Below are positions 16,211-28,546 of a stretch of DNA of 47,435 bases, piece by piece. The translations under genes were made by a program, and so were the position numbers. The notes under the pieces are model-generated. The model was not told where the DNA came from and ran no database searches. It saw nothing but the letters and a program-made list of their open reading frames with translations. Within the stretch, counting starts at the first letter, position 1. Each line of letters opens with the position of its first letter. This DNA is from Pseudohaliea sp964438205 (GTDB lineage Bacteria; Pseudomonadota; Gammaproteobacteria; Pseudomonadales; Halieaceae), in contig CAYTJQ010000024.1 in the NCBI GenBank assembly GCA_964438205.1, positions 1-47,435 of the forward strand, in the 5' to 3' direction.

Positions 16211-17137
16211 TCAGGCCGCGTTCCTCCCCGGGTTCATGCCGGGGTTCTTGCTCAGCCAGTAGTGGGCACGGCCGCCCTGCGGCGTGCCGATGAGTTCACT
16301 CACGGTGGCTACCGCCGCGAGCAGCGCGGGCATGTCCACGCCCGTGTCGAAGCCCATGGCCTCGCAGAGCATGACGACGTCTTCCGTTGCCACGTTGCCC
16401 TTGGCGCCGGGCGCAAAGGGGCAGCCGCCGAGGCCGCCGACGGAGCTGTCGAAGCGGCGGATGCCGCTCTCGACCGCCGCATAGACGTTGGCAAGGCCCA
16501 TGGCCCGCGTATCGTGGAAGTGACAGGCCAGGCGCTCCGCGCCGTGGTCGGCCACCAGGTCGTCCATGAGCGCGCGCACGGCGGCCGGATTGGCCGCGCC
16601 GATGGTGTCGGCGATCACGATCTCATCCGCGCCGCAGCCGGCCAGCGCCTGCGCCTGCTCGCACACCACGGACGCCGGGGTCGGACCCTCGAAGGGACAC
16701 TCCCAGGCCACGGCGAGGTAGGCTTGTACCCGGGCGCCCTCTTCCCGACCACGGCGGATCACCGCTTCGGCCACGGCCAGCGTTTCATCGAGACCCATGT
16801 TGATGTTCTTGCGGTTCATGGTTTCCGTAGCGGAGACGACCACCGCGACGGTCTCGACGCCTGCGCTGCGGGCCAGCTCATAGCCCTTCATGTTGGGGAC
16901 GAGGGCGCTGAAGCTAACGCCGGGGGGCGGCGAGAGGCGCGCCACGAGCTCGCCGGTACCGGCCATCTGCGGCACCGCCTTCGGCGACACGAAGCTGCCG
17001 ACCTCGAAGTGCCGGATGCCGGTCGCGAGCAGTGCCCGCGCCATGGCCTCGCGCTCGTCGAGGCTCAGGTGCCTGGGCTGGCTCTGCAGGCCGTCCCTCA
17101 GGCCGACCTCGTTGATCACGATCTGCGGGTCACTCAT
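16211..17137 (-). CDS. HMG-CoA lyase-like (DRE-TIM) acyl-CoA lyase
   Basis: A 308-aa TIM-barrel enzyme. It has the N-terminal NEVGLRDGLQSQ (Arg/Asp metal and carbonyl residues of the DRE-TIM fold), ATETMNRKNINM, ACHFHDTRAMG with metal-binding His residues, and the HMG-CoA lyase signature GGLGGCPFAPGAKGN with the catalytic Cys near residue 255. The family cleaves 3-hydroxy-3-methyl(or carboxy)acyl-CoA to a keto acid and acetyl-CoA. The length fits HMG-CoA lyase. No leucine-degradation genes are nearby; the coupled CoA-transferase (4-bp ATGA overlap) suggests the substrate is an activated branched hydroxy diacid such as 3-hydroxy-3-methylglutarate or citramalate, but this is inference. Confidence 0.88.
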   Translation of the reverse strand: MSDPQIVINEVGLRDGLQSQPRHLSLDEREAMARALLATGIRHFEVGSFVSPKAVPQMAGTGELVARLSPPPGVSFSALVPNMKGYELARSAGVETVAVVVSATETMNRKNINMGLDETLAVAEAVIRRGREEGARVQAYLAVAWECPFEGPTPASVVCEQAQALAGCGADEIVIADTIGAANPAAVRALMDDLVADHGAERLACHFHDTRAMGLANVYAAVESGIRRFDSSVGGLGGCPFAPGAKGNVATEDVVMLCEAMGFDTGVDMPALLAAVATVSELIGTPQGGRAHYWLSKNPGMNPGRNAA

Positions 17138-18333
17138 GCAATCTTGCCCTCCTCGCGCAGTTGCGCGACCTGTTCGGCACTGTACCCGAGAAGGCCGGTG
17201 AGCACGCTATCGGTGTGCTGGCCCAGGAGCGGTGCCGGGGAGAAGCTCTCCTCGCCGGTGCGCGAGAGCTTGATCGGGTTGCCGGGGCCGCGGGTCTTCG
17301 CGCCGCCCGGATGCTCGAGTTCCACCACCATGTTCCGCGACAGCACCTGCTCATCCGAGAGCGCCTCGCCGAAGCGGTTGACCCTGGCGCAGGGGATACG
17401 CTTTTCCTGCAGCTGCTTGAGCCAGTAGTCGGAGGTGTTGGTCGCCAGCAGTTCGTTGAGCTTGCCGTCGATGAAGTCCTTGTCGGCCAGGCGTCCGGGC
17501 TGCGTCTTGTACTTCTCATCGCGGAACGGCTCGAAGTCGACGACCTCGAGCAGGTTGTCCCAGAAGCTGTCGAAGATCACGGCGATGATGATATGACCGT
17601 CCGAGGTGCGGTAACTGTTGTAGGGCACGTGGACGAAGTGGCTGTTGCCGATCGGTGTCGGCTCCTGGCCGGAGAGGAAATACATGGTCGCCATGTAGTT
17701 CAGCATGGAGATCTGGCAGTCGAGCATGGAGATGTCGACGTGCTGGCCCTCGCCGCTGCGCTCGCGCTCGTAGAGCGCGGACAATACGCCCATCACCCCG
17801 AACATGCCGCCACCGAGGTCGCCGATGGGAATACCGGCCCGCGTCGGGTGTTCGGCATCGGTGCCCGTGATGGACATGCCGCCGCCGAGGGCCTGCACCA
17901 CCTGGTCGAACGCCGGCCGCTGGTAGTTGGGACCCGCGGAGCCGAAGCCGCTGATGGAGCAGGTGATAATGCCGGGGTTGAACTCGCGCAGGTAGCGGTA
18001 GCTGATCTTCAGCTTGTCGGCGACGCCGGCGCTAAAGTTCTCGATGACGACGTCCGCCTCCTTCACCAGGTCATAAAAGACCTTGAGGCCCTCCTCGCTC
18101 TTCAGGTCGACGGCGACACTCTGCTTGTTGCGGTTGAGGGTGATGAAGTAGGCGCCCTGGCCCTCCAGGGAGTTGGCGGGGTCCGTGGCCAGCAGCTTGC
18201 GTGTTCCCTCCCCCTTGAGCGGCTCGACCTTGATCGTCTCGGCCCCGAGGTCGGCGAGGATCATGGCACCGTAGGGACCGGACAGCATGTGGGTGAGGTC
18301 CAGGACGCGCACGCCGGCGAGAGGTTTGGCCAT
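17134..18333 (-). CDS. Family III CoA-transferase (CaiB/BaiF, formyl-CoA transferase-like)
   Basis: A 399-aa protein starting MAKPLAGVRVLDLTHMLSG at ATG 18333 with GGAGCAG upstream. Family III landmarks are present: DLTHMLSGPYGAMILADLGAE, YFITLNRNKQSVAVDLKS, DVVIENFSAG, SISGFGSAGP, and GQHVDISMLDCQIS, which carries the catalytic Asp that forms the acyl anhydride. The enzyme moves CoA from one acid (often succinyl-CoA) to another. It is the first gene of the six-gene operon, just downstream of the sigma-54 promoter, and its stop overlaps the lyase start. Together the two should activate and cleave one acid. A longer open reading to 18720 covers the promoter region and is rejected. Confidence 0.9.
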   Translation of the reverse strand: MAKPLAGVRVLDLTHMLSGPYGAMILADLGAETIKVEPLKGEGTRKLLATDPANSLEGQGAYFITLNRNKQSVAVDLKSEEGLKVFYDLVKEADVVIENFSAGVADKLKISYRYLREFNPGIITCSISGFGSAGPNYQRPAFDQVVQALGGGMSITGTDAEHPTRAGIPIGDLGGGMFGVMGVLSALYERERSGEGQHVDISMLDCQISMLNYMATMYFLSGQEPTPIGNSHFVHVPYNSYRTSDGHIIIAVIFDSFWDNLLEVVDFEPFRDEKYKTQPGRLADKDFIDGKLNELLATNTSDYWLKQLQEKRIPCARVNRFGEALSDEQVLSRNMVVELEHPGGAKTRGPGNPIKLSRTGEESFSPAPLLGQHTDSVLTGLLGYSAEQVAQLREEGKIA

Positions 18334-18372
18334 GATCTGCTCCCTGCTTTTTAGTCCGTGGGGTTTGCTGAT

Positions 18373-18388
18373 TGCACGATGCGTGCCA
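18373..18388 (-). promoter_or_regulatory. Putative sigma-54 (-24/-12) promoter of the CoA-transferase operon
   Basis: The minus strand reads TGGCACG-CATC-GTGCA, matching the sigma-54 consensus TGGCACG-N4-TTGCW at every specified position but one, with the invariant GG and GC ten bases apart. Transcription would start near 18362, about 29 bases before the CoA-transferase ATG and with room for its ribosome site. The operon's last gene encodes a sigma-54 activator, which supports the call. Caveat: GCACG-CAT-CGTGC within the element is also an inverted repeat, so it could be an operator by chance. Confidence 0.7.
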
Positions 18389-18575
18389 TCGGTGGCGGCC
18401 CCTGCCCGCCCGGCCGTCGGCAGGCGCAACGCCCGGGGGGCCCGCGAGGCGTCCGGCGCCCTTTCCAGCGACCTTTGCGGCCCTTTGTCCGATCCCGTTT
18501 CCGGTCCCTCCAGGCCTGCAGCGGCCTGCGCGAGCCGCGATCCCTGCGCCCGGGCATTTTTCATTATGGTGTATT

Positions 18576-18596
18576 TACATTTCATATTGAAATATA
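18576..18596. promoter_or_regulatory. AT-rich palindrome, candidate upstream activator site
   Basis: The core ATTTCATATTGAAAT is a perfect 6-bp inverted repeat with a 3-bp spacer, and it extends to 9-bp arms with one mismatch. It stands in an AT-rich patch (18556-18597) inside otherwise GC-rich DNA, about 190 bp upstream of the -24 element, a normal distance for an enhancer-binding protein. A second TTTCAT half-site lies near 18559. It also lies 130 bp before the RND adaptor start, so it could regulate that operon instead. Confidence 0.45.
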
Positions 18597-18725
18597 TCGC
18601 CCTGCGACCAGTTGCCCCGCTGGCGGGATGAAGCGAATTGTCCGCCGCAGGAAGCCTCCGGATACTGGCCCCATCGCCCGGGACAGCCCTCGCCCGGCAG
18701 AACGAACGACAGACGGACAACCACC

Positions 18726-19907
18726 ATGCTCAGGAAAATGCTTCGCGTAAGCGCCCCCATCGCCGTCATCGGGCTGGGTCTCGGCGCCTTCACCCTACTC
18801 CACGCCGCCAAGCCGGAGCCAGCCCGGGAAGACCCGGAACTGCGACCGACCACCGTGTACACGGCGACCGTCGACGCAGTGGACACGCAGCTCAAGGTCG
18901 AAACCCAGGGGGAGGTGCGGGCGCGCACGGCCCTGGAGGTCGTGGCGCAGGTCGGCGGACGCATCACCGCCGTGTCCCCGGAATTCACCGAGGGCGGCCG
19001 CTTCGACGCCGGCGAGGTCCTTATCGAGCTCGAGGACACCGACTACCGGCTGGCTCTGCGCCAGGCCGAGGCCGCGCTGGCAGAAACCGAGCTGGCCGTG
19101 CAGCAGGCCCTGGCCGACGCAGACGTAGCCCGCAAGCAGCTCGCGGCCACGCCCAACCCCTCGGCGCTGGCGCTGAAGAAGCCGCAGATCGCCCAGGCCC
19201 GCGCCCGCCAGGCCGCCGCCGAGGCAGGGCTCGAACGGGCGCGGCTGGACCTCGCCCGCACGCGCATCAGCCTGCCCTTCGCCGGCCGCGTGCAGGCCAG
19301 GGCCGTGGACGTGGGCCAGTACGTGAATGCGGGCACCGCCCTCGGCAGCGTTTTCGCCGTGGACACCGTGGAAGTCCGGCTGCCGCTCACGGACCGCCAG
19401 CTCGCCGCCCTCGACCTGCCGATCGGCTACCGCGCCGACCCCGGCGAGGGCCGCCCGGCGGCCTTCAGCGCGGCTATCGCCGGCCGGCTGCACAGCTGGC
19501 GCGGCCGCCTGGTGCGCCTCGACGCCGCCGTGGACCCGACCACCCGGCTGGTCTACGGCATGGCAGAGGTCGATGCCCCCTACGGCGAGGGGCGCTCCGC
19601 CGCCGGCATGCCGCTGGCCGTGGGCCTGTTCGTGAACGCGGAGCTTGCCGGCCGGCCGCTCGAGAACGCCCTGCGTATCCCCGCGGCGGCGCTGCGCCCC
19701 GGCAACACGGTGTACGTGGTGAACCCCCGCGACCGTCTCGAGATGCGCAGCGTGCGGGTCCTGCACCGGGGGCGCGAGCACGCCTTCATCGACGGCGGTC
19801 TCCGCGCCGGCGAGGCGGTCGTGACCTCCGCCCTCGACAACCCCATCGAGGGCATGGCCCTGCGCGGGGAACAGCGCCCGACCTTCGCCGCGGCGGGGGA
19901 GCACTGA
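18726..19907 (+). CDS. RND efflux periplasmic adaptor subunit (MexA/HlyD-like)
   Basis: A 393-aa membrane-fusion protein starting MLRKMLRVSAPIAVIGLG, with one N-terminal hydrophobic segment (about residues 8-28) that anchors it or is cleaved. A beta-barrel/lipoyl part follows (EVVAQVGGRITAV, GGRFDAGEVLIELE), then a helical hairpin rich in Ala/Leu (about 110-170), the second lipoyl half FAGRVQARAVDVGQYVNAG, and a C-terminal barrel. Such proteins link an inner-membrane RND pump to a TolC-type channel. No TolC gene is present next to it. The stop is one base before the permease ATG, so the two are one operon. The pump's substrate is not evident from the context. Confidence 0.88.
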   Translation: MLRKMLRVSAPIAVIGLGLGAFTLLHAAKPEPAREDPELRPTTVYTATVDAVDTQLKVETQGEVRARTALEVVAQVGGRITAVSPEFTEGGRFDAGEVLIELEDTDYRLALRQAEAALAETELAVQQALADADVARKQLAATPNPSALALKKPQIAQARARQAAAEAGLERARLDLARTRISLPFAGRVQARAVDVGQYVNAGTALGSVFAVDTVEVRLPLTDRQLAALDLPIGYRADPGEGRPAAFSAAIAGRLHSWRGRLVRLDAAVDPTTRLVYGMAEVDAPYGEGRSAAGMPLAVGLFVNAELAGRPLENALRIPAAALRPGNTVYVVNPRDRLEMRSVRVLHRGREHAFIDGGLRAGEAVVTSALDNPIEGMALRGEQRPTFAAAGEH

Positions 19908-19908
19908 G

Positions 19909-22900
19909 ATGCACCGTTTCATCGCCTGGTGGGTGGACAATCCCGTTGCCGCCAACCTGCTCATGCTCGGCATCGCCCTTGCGGGCTTGCTCGGCTTTTT
20001 CGCCATGGAGCGCGAGGCCTTCCCGCAGGTGAAGCCGAACCGGGTGCAGGTGCAGGTCACCTGGCCCGGCGCGGCGCCGCAGGAAGTGGAGGAACAGGTC
20101 GTCGCCCGCATCGAGGACGCCCTCGACGATCTGGACAGCGTGAGCCGCATCTACGCCACGGCTACCGAAGGCCTGGCGGAGCTGGACGTGCGCACCTACC
20201 CGGGTGTCGACATCAACGCTTTCCTGGACGAGGTCAAGAACGCCATCGACGGCATTCCCGCCCTGCCCCGGGATATCGAGAACCCGCGCATCCGGCGCAT
20301 GCAGTTCCGCAACGAGATGATCCGCGTCGCGGTGCACGGGGACCGCTCCGAGCGGGAGCTGTCGCGCCTCGCCGAGGAGCTGCGCCGGGAGGCCGCCGCC
20401 CTGCCCTACGTCTCGACCATCGATCTGTTCGGCACCCGCCGCGAGGAAGTCACCATTGCCCTCGCCGAGGACAGCCTGCGCCGCTACGGGCTCACCTTCG
20501 CCGAGGTCGCCGATGCGATCCGCGCCAGCTCCATCAATCTCTCCTCCGGCGAGGTACGCACGGCGACCGGGGACGTGCAGCTGCGCGCGCGCAACCTCGC
20601 CGATACGGAGACCGACTTCGAGCGCATCGTCCTTCGGCAGACGCCCGATGGCGGGCTCGTCCGCGTCGGCGACGTGGCCACGGTCACCGACGGCTACGAG
20701 GACGAGGAGATCCTCGCCACGCTGAACGGTGAGCCCGCCGTGCTGCTGCAGATGCTGAGCGGCGACAACATGCAGGTCGTCAAGGCGAGCGAGGCGGTCA
20801 AGGCCTGGATCGAAGAGGTACGCCCGACGCTGCCCCCCGGGGTGGACCTGACGCTGTGGTTCGACACCGCCGATCTCTACACCGCCCGCATGGAGCTCAT
20901 CGGCAAGTCGGCTTACCTCGGCCTGGCGCTGGTCTTCATCGTGCTCATTCTCAGCCTGCGACCGCGGGTTGCCCTGTGGGTCACCGCGGGCATCGGGGTC
21001 GCCTTCCTCGGCACCTTTGCGCTGCTGCCGGTCAACGACGTCTCCCTGAACGTGATCTCGACCTTCGCTTTCCTGCTCGTTCTGGGCATCGTCGTCGACG
21101 ACGCCATCGTTGTCGGGGAGAGTATCCACCACCACGCGCATACCCTCGGCGGCGGGCGGGAGGCCGCAGTGGCCGGCGCCACCGCTGTGTCGAAGCCGGT
21201 GATCTTCGCCGTGCTGACCACGGTGATCGCCTTCGCGCCCTGGCTCTTCGTCAGTGGCGAGACCGCCCAGGTCACACGCCAGCTCTCCATCGTCATCACG
21301 GTGGCGCTGGCGATCTCGCTTATCGAGGCCTTTCTCATCCTGCCCTCGCACCTGCGCGACCTCTCGCACCGGGAGAAGCTCGGCCCCGTCGCCCGGCGCC
21401 AGCGTGCGGTCGAGCAGGGAATCGTCCGCTTTGCCGAGCGCGTGTACCGGCCCCTGCTGGCACGGGCGCTACGGCACCGCTACCTCACCGCCAGCATCTT
21501 TGCCACGGCCTTCATCGTCAGCATCGGGCTGTTCAGCGCCGGCTGGGTCAGGTTCTACTTCATGCCGCAGGTAGAAGCAGAGCAGATCTACATCAACGTG
21601 GAGCTGCCCCCGGGCACGCCCTACCGCCGTGCCCTGGAGATCCTCGACCAGCTGCAGGCGGCCGAGCGCGACCTCATCACCGAGGTGGACGCGGCAGCGC
21701 AGGCCTCCGGCGAGGGCAGCGGCCAGGTCATCGAGGGCTGGTACACCCGCTCGCGCCGCGACAGCGTCATCGCCATCGTCAAGCTGGCGCCGCCGGAAGT
21801 GCGCGACCTCTCGGCTCGCGAGACGGCAGAGCGCTTCCGCGCGCTCGTCGGGGACATCCCGGACGCCGACGAGATCAGCGTCAACTACACGCTGAACGAC
21901 TCCGACGCGGACATCACCTACCTGCTGCGGCACCGGAACGGCGCCCAGCTGCAGGCCGCCGCCCTGGCGCTGCGCGAGCAGCTGCACAGCTACCAGGGCG
22001 TCTTCGACGTGAGCGACAGCCAGCGCGGCAGCACGGACGAGATCCTCCTGCACATGAAGCCCGGGGCCGAACGCTTCGGCCTGTCGCTGGCGGAGGTCTC
22101 CCGGCAGGTGCGCCAGGCCTACTACGGCGAGGAAGTACAGCGGCTGCCGCGGAGCACCGGTGATGTGCGCGTCATGGTCCGCTACCCGCGCAGCGAGCGG
22201 GAGAGCCTCGCCAGCCTCGACGACTTCCGGGTCCGTACCGCCGACGGCCGCGAGGTCCCCCTCCTCGCCGTGGTCGACGTGGAGATCGGCGGCGGCGTGC
22301 AGCGCATCCAGCACCGGGACGGGGAGCGGGTGGTCACGGTCAACGCGGACGTGGCCCAGGACGCGACCAGCCGCATCGCCAGCGACATGAGCGACAACTT
22401 CCTGCCCGCCTTCGAGCAGCGCTTCCCCGGGCTTGTCGTCCTCAAGGGCGGTTCCCAGGAAGAAGAGCAGGAGTTTCTCGGCGAGATCACGGCCCTCTAC
22501 ACGGTGGCGCTCTTTGCCATGTACGCGCTCATCGCCGTCGCTTTCCGCTCCTACTGGCTGCCGCTGCTCGTGATGACGGCCATTCCCTTCGGGTTCATGG
22601 GCGCCATCTACGGCCACCTGCTCTTCGGCACGCCCCTGGCGCTGTTCTCCTACTTCGGCATCGGTGCCGCCGCGGGGGTCGTGGTCAACGACAACCTGGT
22701 GCTCATCGACTACGTGGGCCGGCTGCGCCGGGAAGGCCTGTCACCGCTGAAGGCACTCCTGGACGCCGGGGTGAACCGCTTCCGGCCGATCCTCCTCACC
22801 ACCGTGACCACCTTCGTCGGGCTGCTGCCGATCATGGCGGAACGTTCCACCAACGCGCAGTTCCTGAAGCCGGCCGTGCTCAGCCTCTCCTTCGGCGTAC

Positions 22901-23046
22901 TTTTTGCACTGTTCGTGACGCTGCTGCTGGTCCCGGCCCTCTACCTTGTCGGCGAGGACTGCCGTGGGCTGCTGGGCCGGGCAAAGGGCCGGCTGCAGCC
23001 GAAGCAGGGGGCGGGCAGCAAGGGGCAGGAAGCGCTGGCGAACTGA
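19909..23046 (+). CDS. RND efflux transporter permease (AcrB/HAE1-like)
   Basis: A 1045-aa inner-membrane pump, the usual size for the family. There is one membrane helix near residues 15-35 (AANLLMLGIALAGLLGFF), two large periplasmic loops, a block of helices around 340-540, and a second block around 860-1020. LGIVVDDAIVVGESIHHH in the first block carries the paired Asp residues of the proton relay. The related position in the second half reads VVNDNLVLIDYV. These pumps exchange protons for drugs, dyes, detergents or metabolites. It directly follows the adaptor gene. The sequence looks intact end to end; the C-terminal tail is basic and Gln/Gly-rich. Confidence 0.92.
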   Translation: MHRFIAWWVDNPVAANLLMLGIALAGLLGFFAMEREAFPQVKPNRVQVQVTWPGAAPQEVEEQVVARIEDALDDLDSVSRIYATATEGLAELDVRTYPGVDINAFLDEVKNAIDGIPALPRDIENPRIRRMQFRNEMIRVAVHGDRSERELSRLAEELRREAAALPYVSTIDLFGTRREEVTIALAEDSLRRYGLTFAEVADAIRASSINLSSGEVRTATGDVQLRARNLADTETDFERIVLRQTPDGGLVRVGDVATVTDGYEDEEILATLNGEPAVLLQMLSGDNMQVVKASEAVKAWIEEVRPTLPPGVDLTLWFDTADLYTARMELIGKSAYLGLALVFIVLILSLRPRVALWVTAGIGVAFLGTFALLPVNDVSLNVISTFAFLLVLGIVVDDAIVVGESIHHHAHTLGGGREAAVAGATAVSKPVIFAVLTTVIAFAPWLFVSGETAQVTRQLSIVITVALAISLIEAFLILPSHLRDLSHREKLGPVARRQRAVEQGIVRFAERVYRPLLARALRHRYLTASIFATAFIVSIGLFSAGWVRFYFMPQVEAEQIYINVELPPGTPYRRALEILDQLQAAERDLITEVDAAAQASGEGSGQVIEGWYTRSRRDSVIAIVKLAPPEVRDLSARETAERFRALVGDIPDADEISVNYTLNDSDADITYLLRHRNGAQLQAAALALREQLHSYQGVFDVSDSQRGSTDEILLHMKPGAERFGLSLAEVSRQVRQAYYGEEVQRLPRSTGDVRVMVRYPRSERESLASLDDFRVRTADGREVPLLAVVDVEIGGGVQRIQHRDGERVVTVNADVAQDATSRIASDMSDNFLPAFEQRFPGLVVLKGGSQEEEQEFLGEITALYTVALFAMYALIAVAFRSYWLPLLVMTAIPFGFMGAIYGHLLFGTPLALFSYFGIGAAAGVVVNDNLVLIDYVGRLRREGLSPLKALLDAGVNRFRPILLTTVTTFVGLLPIMAERSTNAQFLKPAVLSLSFGVLFALFVTLLLVPALYLVGEDCRGLLGRAKGRLQPKQGAGSKGQEALAN

Positions 23047-23072
23047 GCCGGGCCCGCCAGCGCGGGCCCGGC
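23047..23072. terminator. Hairpin between convergent RND permease and sulfatase genes
   Basis: A perfect 11-bp stem (GCCGGGCCCGC against GCGGGCCCGGC, loop CAGC) starts immediately after the permease stop and ends 6 bp before the sulfatase stop. There is no T tract on either strand, so it may act as a bidirectional RNA-end stabiliser or Rho-assisted terminator rather than a classical intrinsic terminator. Confidence 0.55.
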
Positions 23073-23077
23073 AGCGC

Positions 23078-24604
23078 TCACTGCGGCAGGAACCTGTCGG
23101 TCATCTTGTCGATGGACCAGGAGTCGGGCTTCTGGCTCGGCGGGTATTCGGCGAAGGTCATGAGGAACTGTGTCATGACCGCGCCGCCGCGATACATCTG
23201 CGCGGCCTTGTCCACGTACCAGTCCCAGTAGGTATTGGAGTTGTGATCCGCCCGCTCGTAGGGGTCGCGGCGCAGGTGGAACAGCTTGGGCAGGCGCAGC
23301 GTCACGAAGGGCTCGGCCCAGAGGGCCATGGTCTTCGCCCGGTTCTCGGCATACACGGCCTTCCAGTCACCGAAGCGCACGGCCACCGGCGCACCGAGAT
23401 CGTTCAGGTAGATGAACTCCTTGCGCGGCCCCTCCTCGACCTCGTCCGTGAGATAGGGCAGGAAGTTGTAGCCATCGAGATGCAGGCGCGCCTGCTTGCT
23501 GCCGACGGTCGTGCCCTCCAGCAGCTTCGCCTTCAGCTGCGGGTCGCCGGCCGCCGCGACCAGCGTGGGCATCCAGTCGAGGTGCGACATGATTTCCGTG
23601 GACACCTGCCCCGGGGCGATCTTTCCGGGCCAGCGCACCAGCGCGGGTACGCGGTAGGCCCCCTCCCAGTTCGAGTTCTTCTCGCTGCGGAAGGGCGTGA
23701 TGCCGGCGTCGGGCCAGGTGTTGTAGTGCACACCGTTGTCCGTGGAATAGAAAACGATGGTGTTCTCCGCCACGCCGAGCGCATCGAGCTGATCGAGCAG
23801 CTCGCCGACGAGCTCGTCGTGGGCCACCATCACGTCGTTGTAGAAGCCCTGGCCGGACTTGCCCTTGTGCTTGTCCGCCCGGTGCGTGCGGAAGTGCATG
23901 CCCGTGGTGTTCACCCAGGTGAAGAACGGCTTGTCGGCCTTGACCTGGCGGTCGATGAAGTCCTTGGCGGCGGTGACGAATTCCTCGTCCGCCGTCTCCA
24001 TGCGCTTGCGGGTCAGGGGCCCCGTGTCCTCCACCCGGCCGTCCGCGTAGGAGCGGATGACCCCGCGCGGGCCGAACAGCTTGCGGAAGCGGGGGTCCTG
24101 CGGGTAGTCCTCGTCCTCCGGCTCCTCCTCGGCATTCAGGTGGTAGAGGTTGCCGAAAAACTCGTCGAAACCGTGCGCCGTGGGCAGGAACTCGTCGCGG
24201 TCCCCCAGGTGGTTCTTGCCGAACTGGCCCGTGGCGTAGCCGTGTTCCTTCAGGACCTCGGCGATGGTGATGTCGCGGTCCTGGATACCGAGTTCCGCGC
24301 CGGGCATGCCCACCTTGGACAGGCCCGTGCGCAGCGGTGACTGCCCGGTGATGAAGCTGGAGCGCCCGGCGGTACAGCTCTGGTCGCCGTAGTAGTCGAG
24401 AAAGCGCATCCCCTCGTCGGCGATACGGTCGATGTTGGGCGTCTCGTAGCCCATGATGCCGTCGCCGTAGGCACTGATATTGGTGATGCCGATGTCATCA
24501 CCCCAGATCACCAGGATGTTCGGCTTTTCCGCGGCCTGCGCGGCGGTGGCGGCGAGGGTGGCGGCGAGCACCAGGCCCAGGCGCCGGAGGGTGTGTCTGA
24601 TCAT
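23078..24604 (-). CDS. Periplasmic sulfatase (arylsulfatase family)
   Basis: A 508-aa type I sulfatase. A Sec signal (MIRHTLRRLGLVLAATLAATAAQA) precedes the catalytic domain. NILVIWGDDIG supplies the calcium-binding Asp pair. SCTAGRSSFITGQ contains the C-x-A-x-R signature whose Cys must be turned into formylglycine, and DNGVHYNTW, FFTWVNTTGMH and a C-terminal DPYERAD segment complete the active-site strands. It should hydrolyse a sulfate ester or phosphonate in the periplasm; the maturation enzyme (FGE or anSME) is not in the window. Start ATG 24604 has AGAAGGAT upstream. It is a single gene, downstream of the DUF1244 gene on the same strand, without other sulfur or polysaccharide genes around it. 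Confidence 0.9.
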   Translation of the reverse strand: MIRHTLRRLGLVLAATLAATAAQAAEKPNILVIWGDDIGITNISAYGDGIMGYETPNIDRIADEGMRFLDYYGDQSCTAGRSSFITGQSPLRTGLSKVGMPGAELGIQDRDITIAEVLKEHGYATGQFGKNHLGDRDEFLPTAHGFDEFFGNLYHLNAEEEPEDEDYPQDPRFRKLFGPRGVIRSYADGRVEDTGPLTRKRMETADEEFVTAAKDFIDRQVKADKPFFTWVNTTGMHFRTHRADKHKGKSGQGFYNDVMVAHDELVGELLDQLDALGVAENTIVFYSTDNGVHYNTWPDAGITPFRSEKNSNWEGAYRVPALVRWPGKIAPGQVSTEIMSHLDWMPTLVAAAGDPQLKAKLLEGTTVGSKQARLHLDGYNFLPYLTDEVEEGPRKEFIYLNDLGAPVAVRFGDWKAVYAENRAKTMALWAEPFVTLRLPKLFHLRRDPYERADHNSNTYWDWYVDKAAQMYRGGAVMTQFLMTFAEYPPSQKPDSWSIDKMTDRFLPQ

Positions 24605-24740
24605 GGCTTTATCCTTCTACGGGTTTTTCTTTCTTAAGCTTGCCTCGTGATGCCTGGTGACCTGCGGCTGGTGCCGGGTAAGCGCCGCGTTTTGCCGGTC
24701 GATCCCCGGTCGCTTCGCTGCCGGCCGTCCTGCCCGCGGC

Positions 24741-25061
<321 letters not shown>

Positions 25062-25063
25062 GG

Positions 25064-28542
<3,479 letters not shown>

Positions 28543-28546
<4 letters not shown>

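Larger units (their letters stand above)
18334..18725. other. Divergent intergenic region between CoA-transferase operon and RND operon
   Basis: About 390 bp without a gene. Its right part holds the AT-rich palindrome and its left part the sigma-54 promoter. The middle (18400-18550) is very GC-rich and shows no convincing motif. I could not place a good sigma-70 promoter for the rightward RND operon: TTTACA at 18574 resembles a -35 but no -10 lies at proper spacing. Confidence 0.6.

Noticed and set aside
18574..18602. TTTACA as -35 of a sigma-70 promoter for the RND operon
   Set aside because: No acceptable -10 lies 16-18 bp downstream.
17134..18720. Extended CoA-transferase frame up to 18720
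   Set aside because: The extension covers the sigma-54 promoter and palindrome, lacks family similarity, and the ATG at 18333 has a ribosome site.
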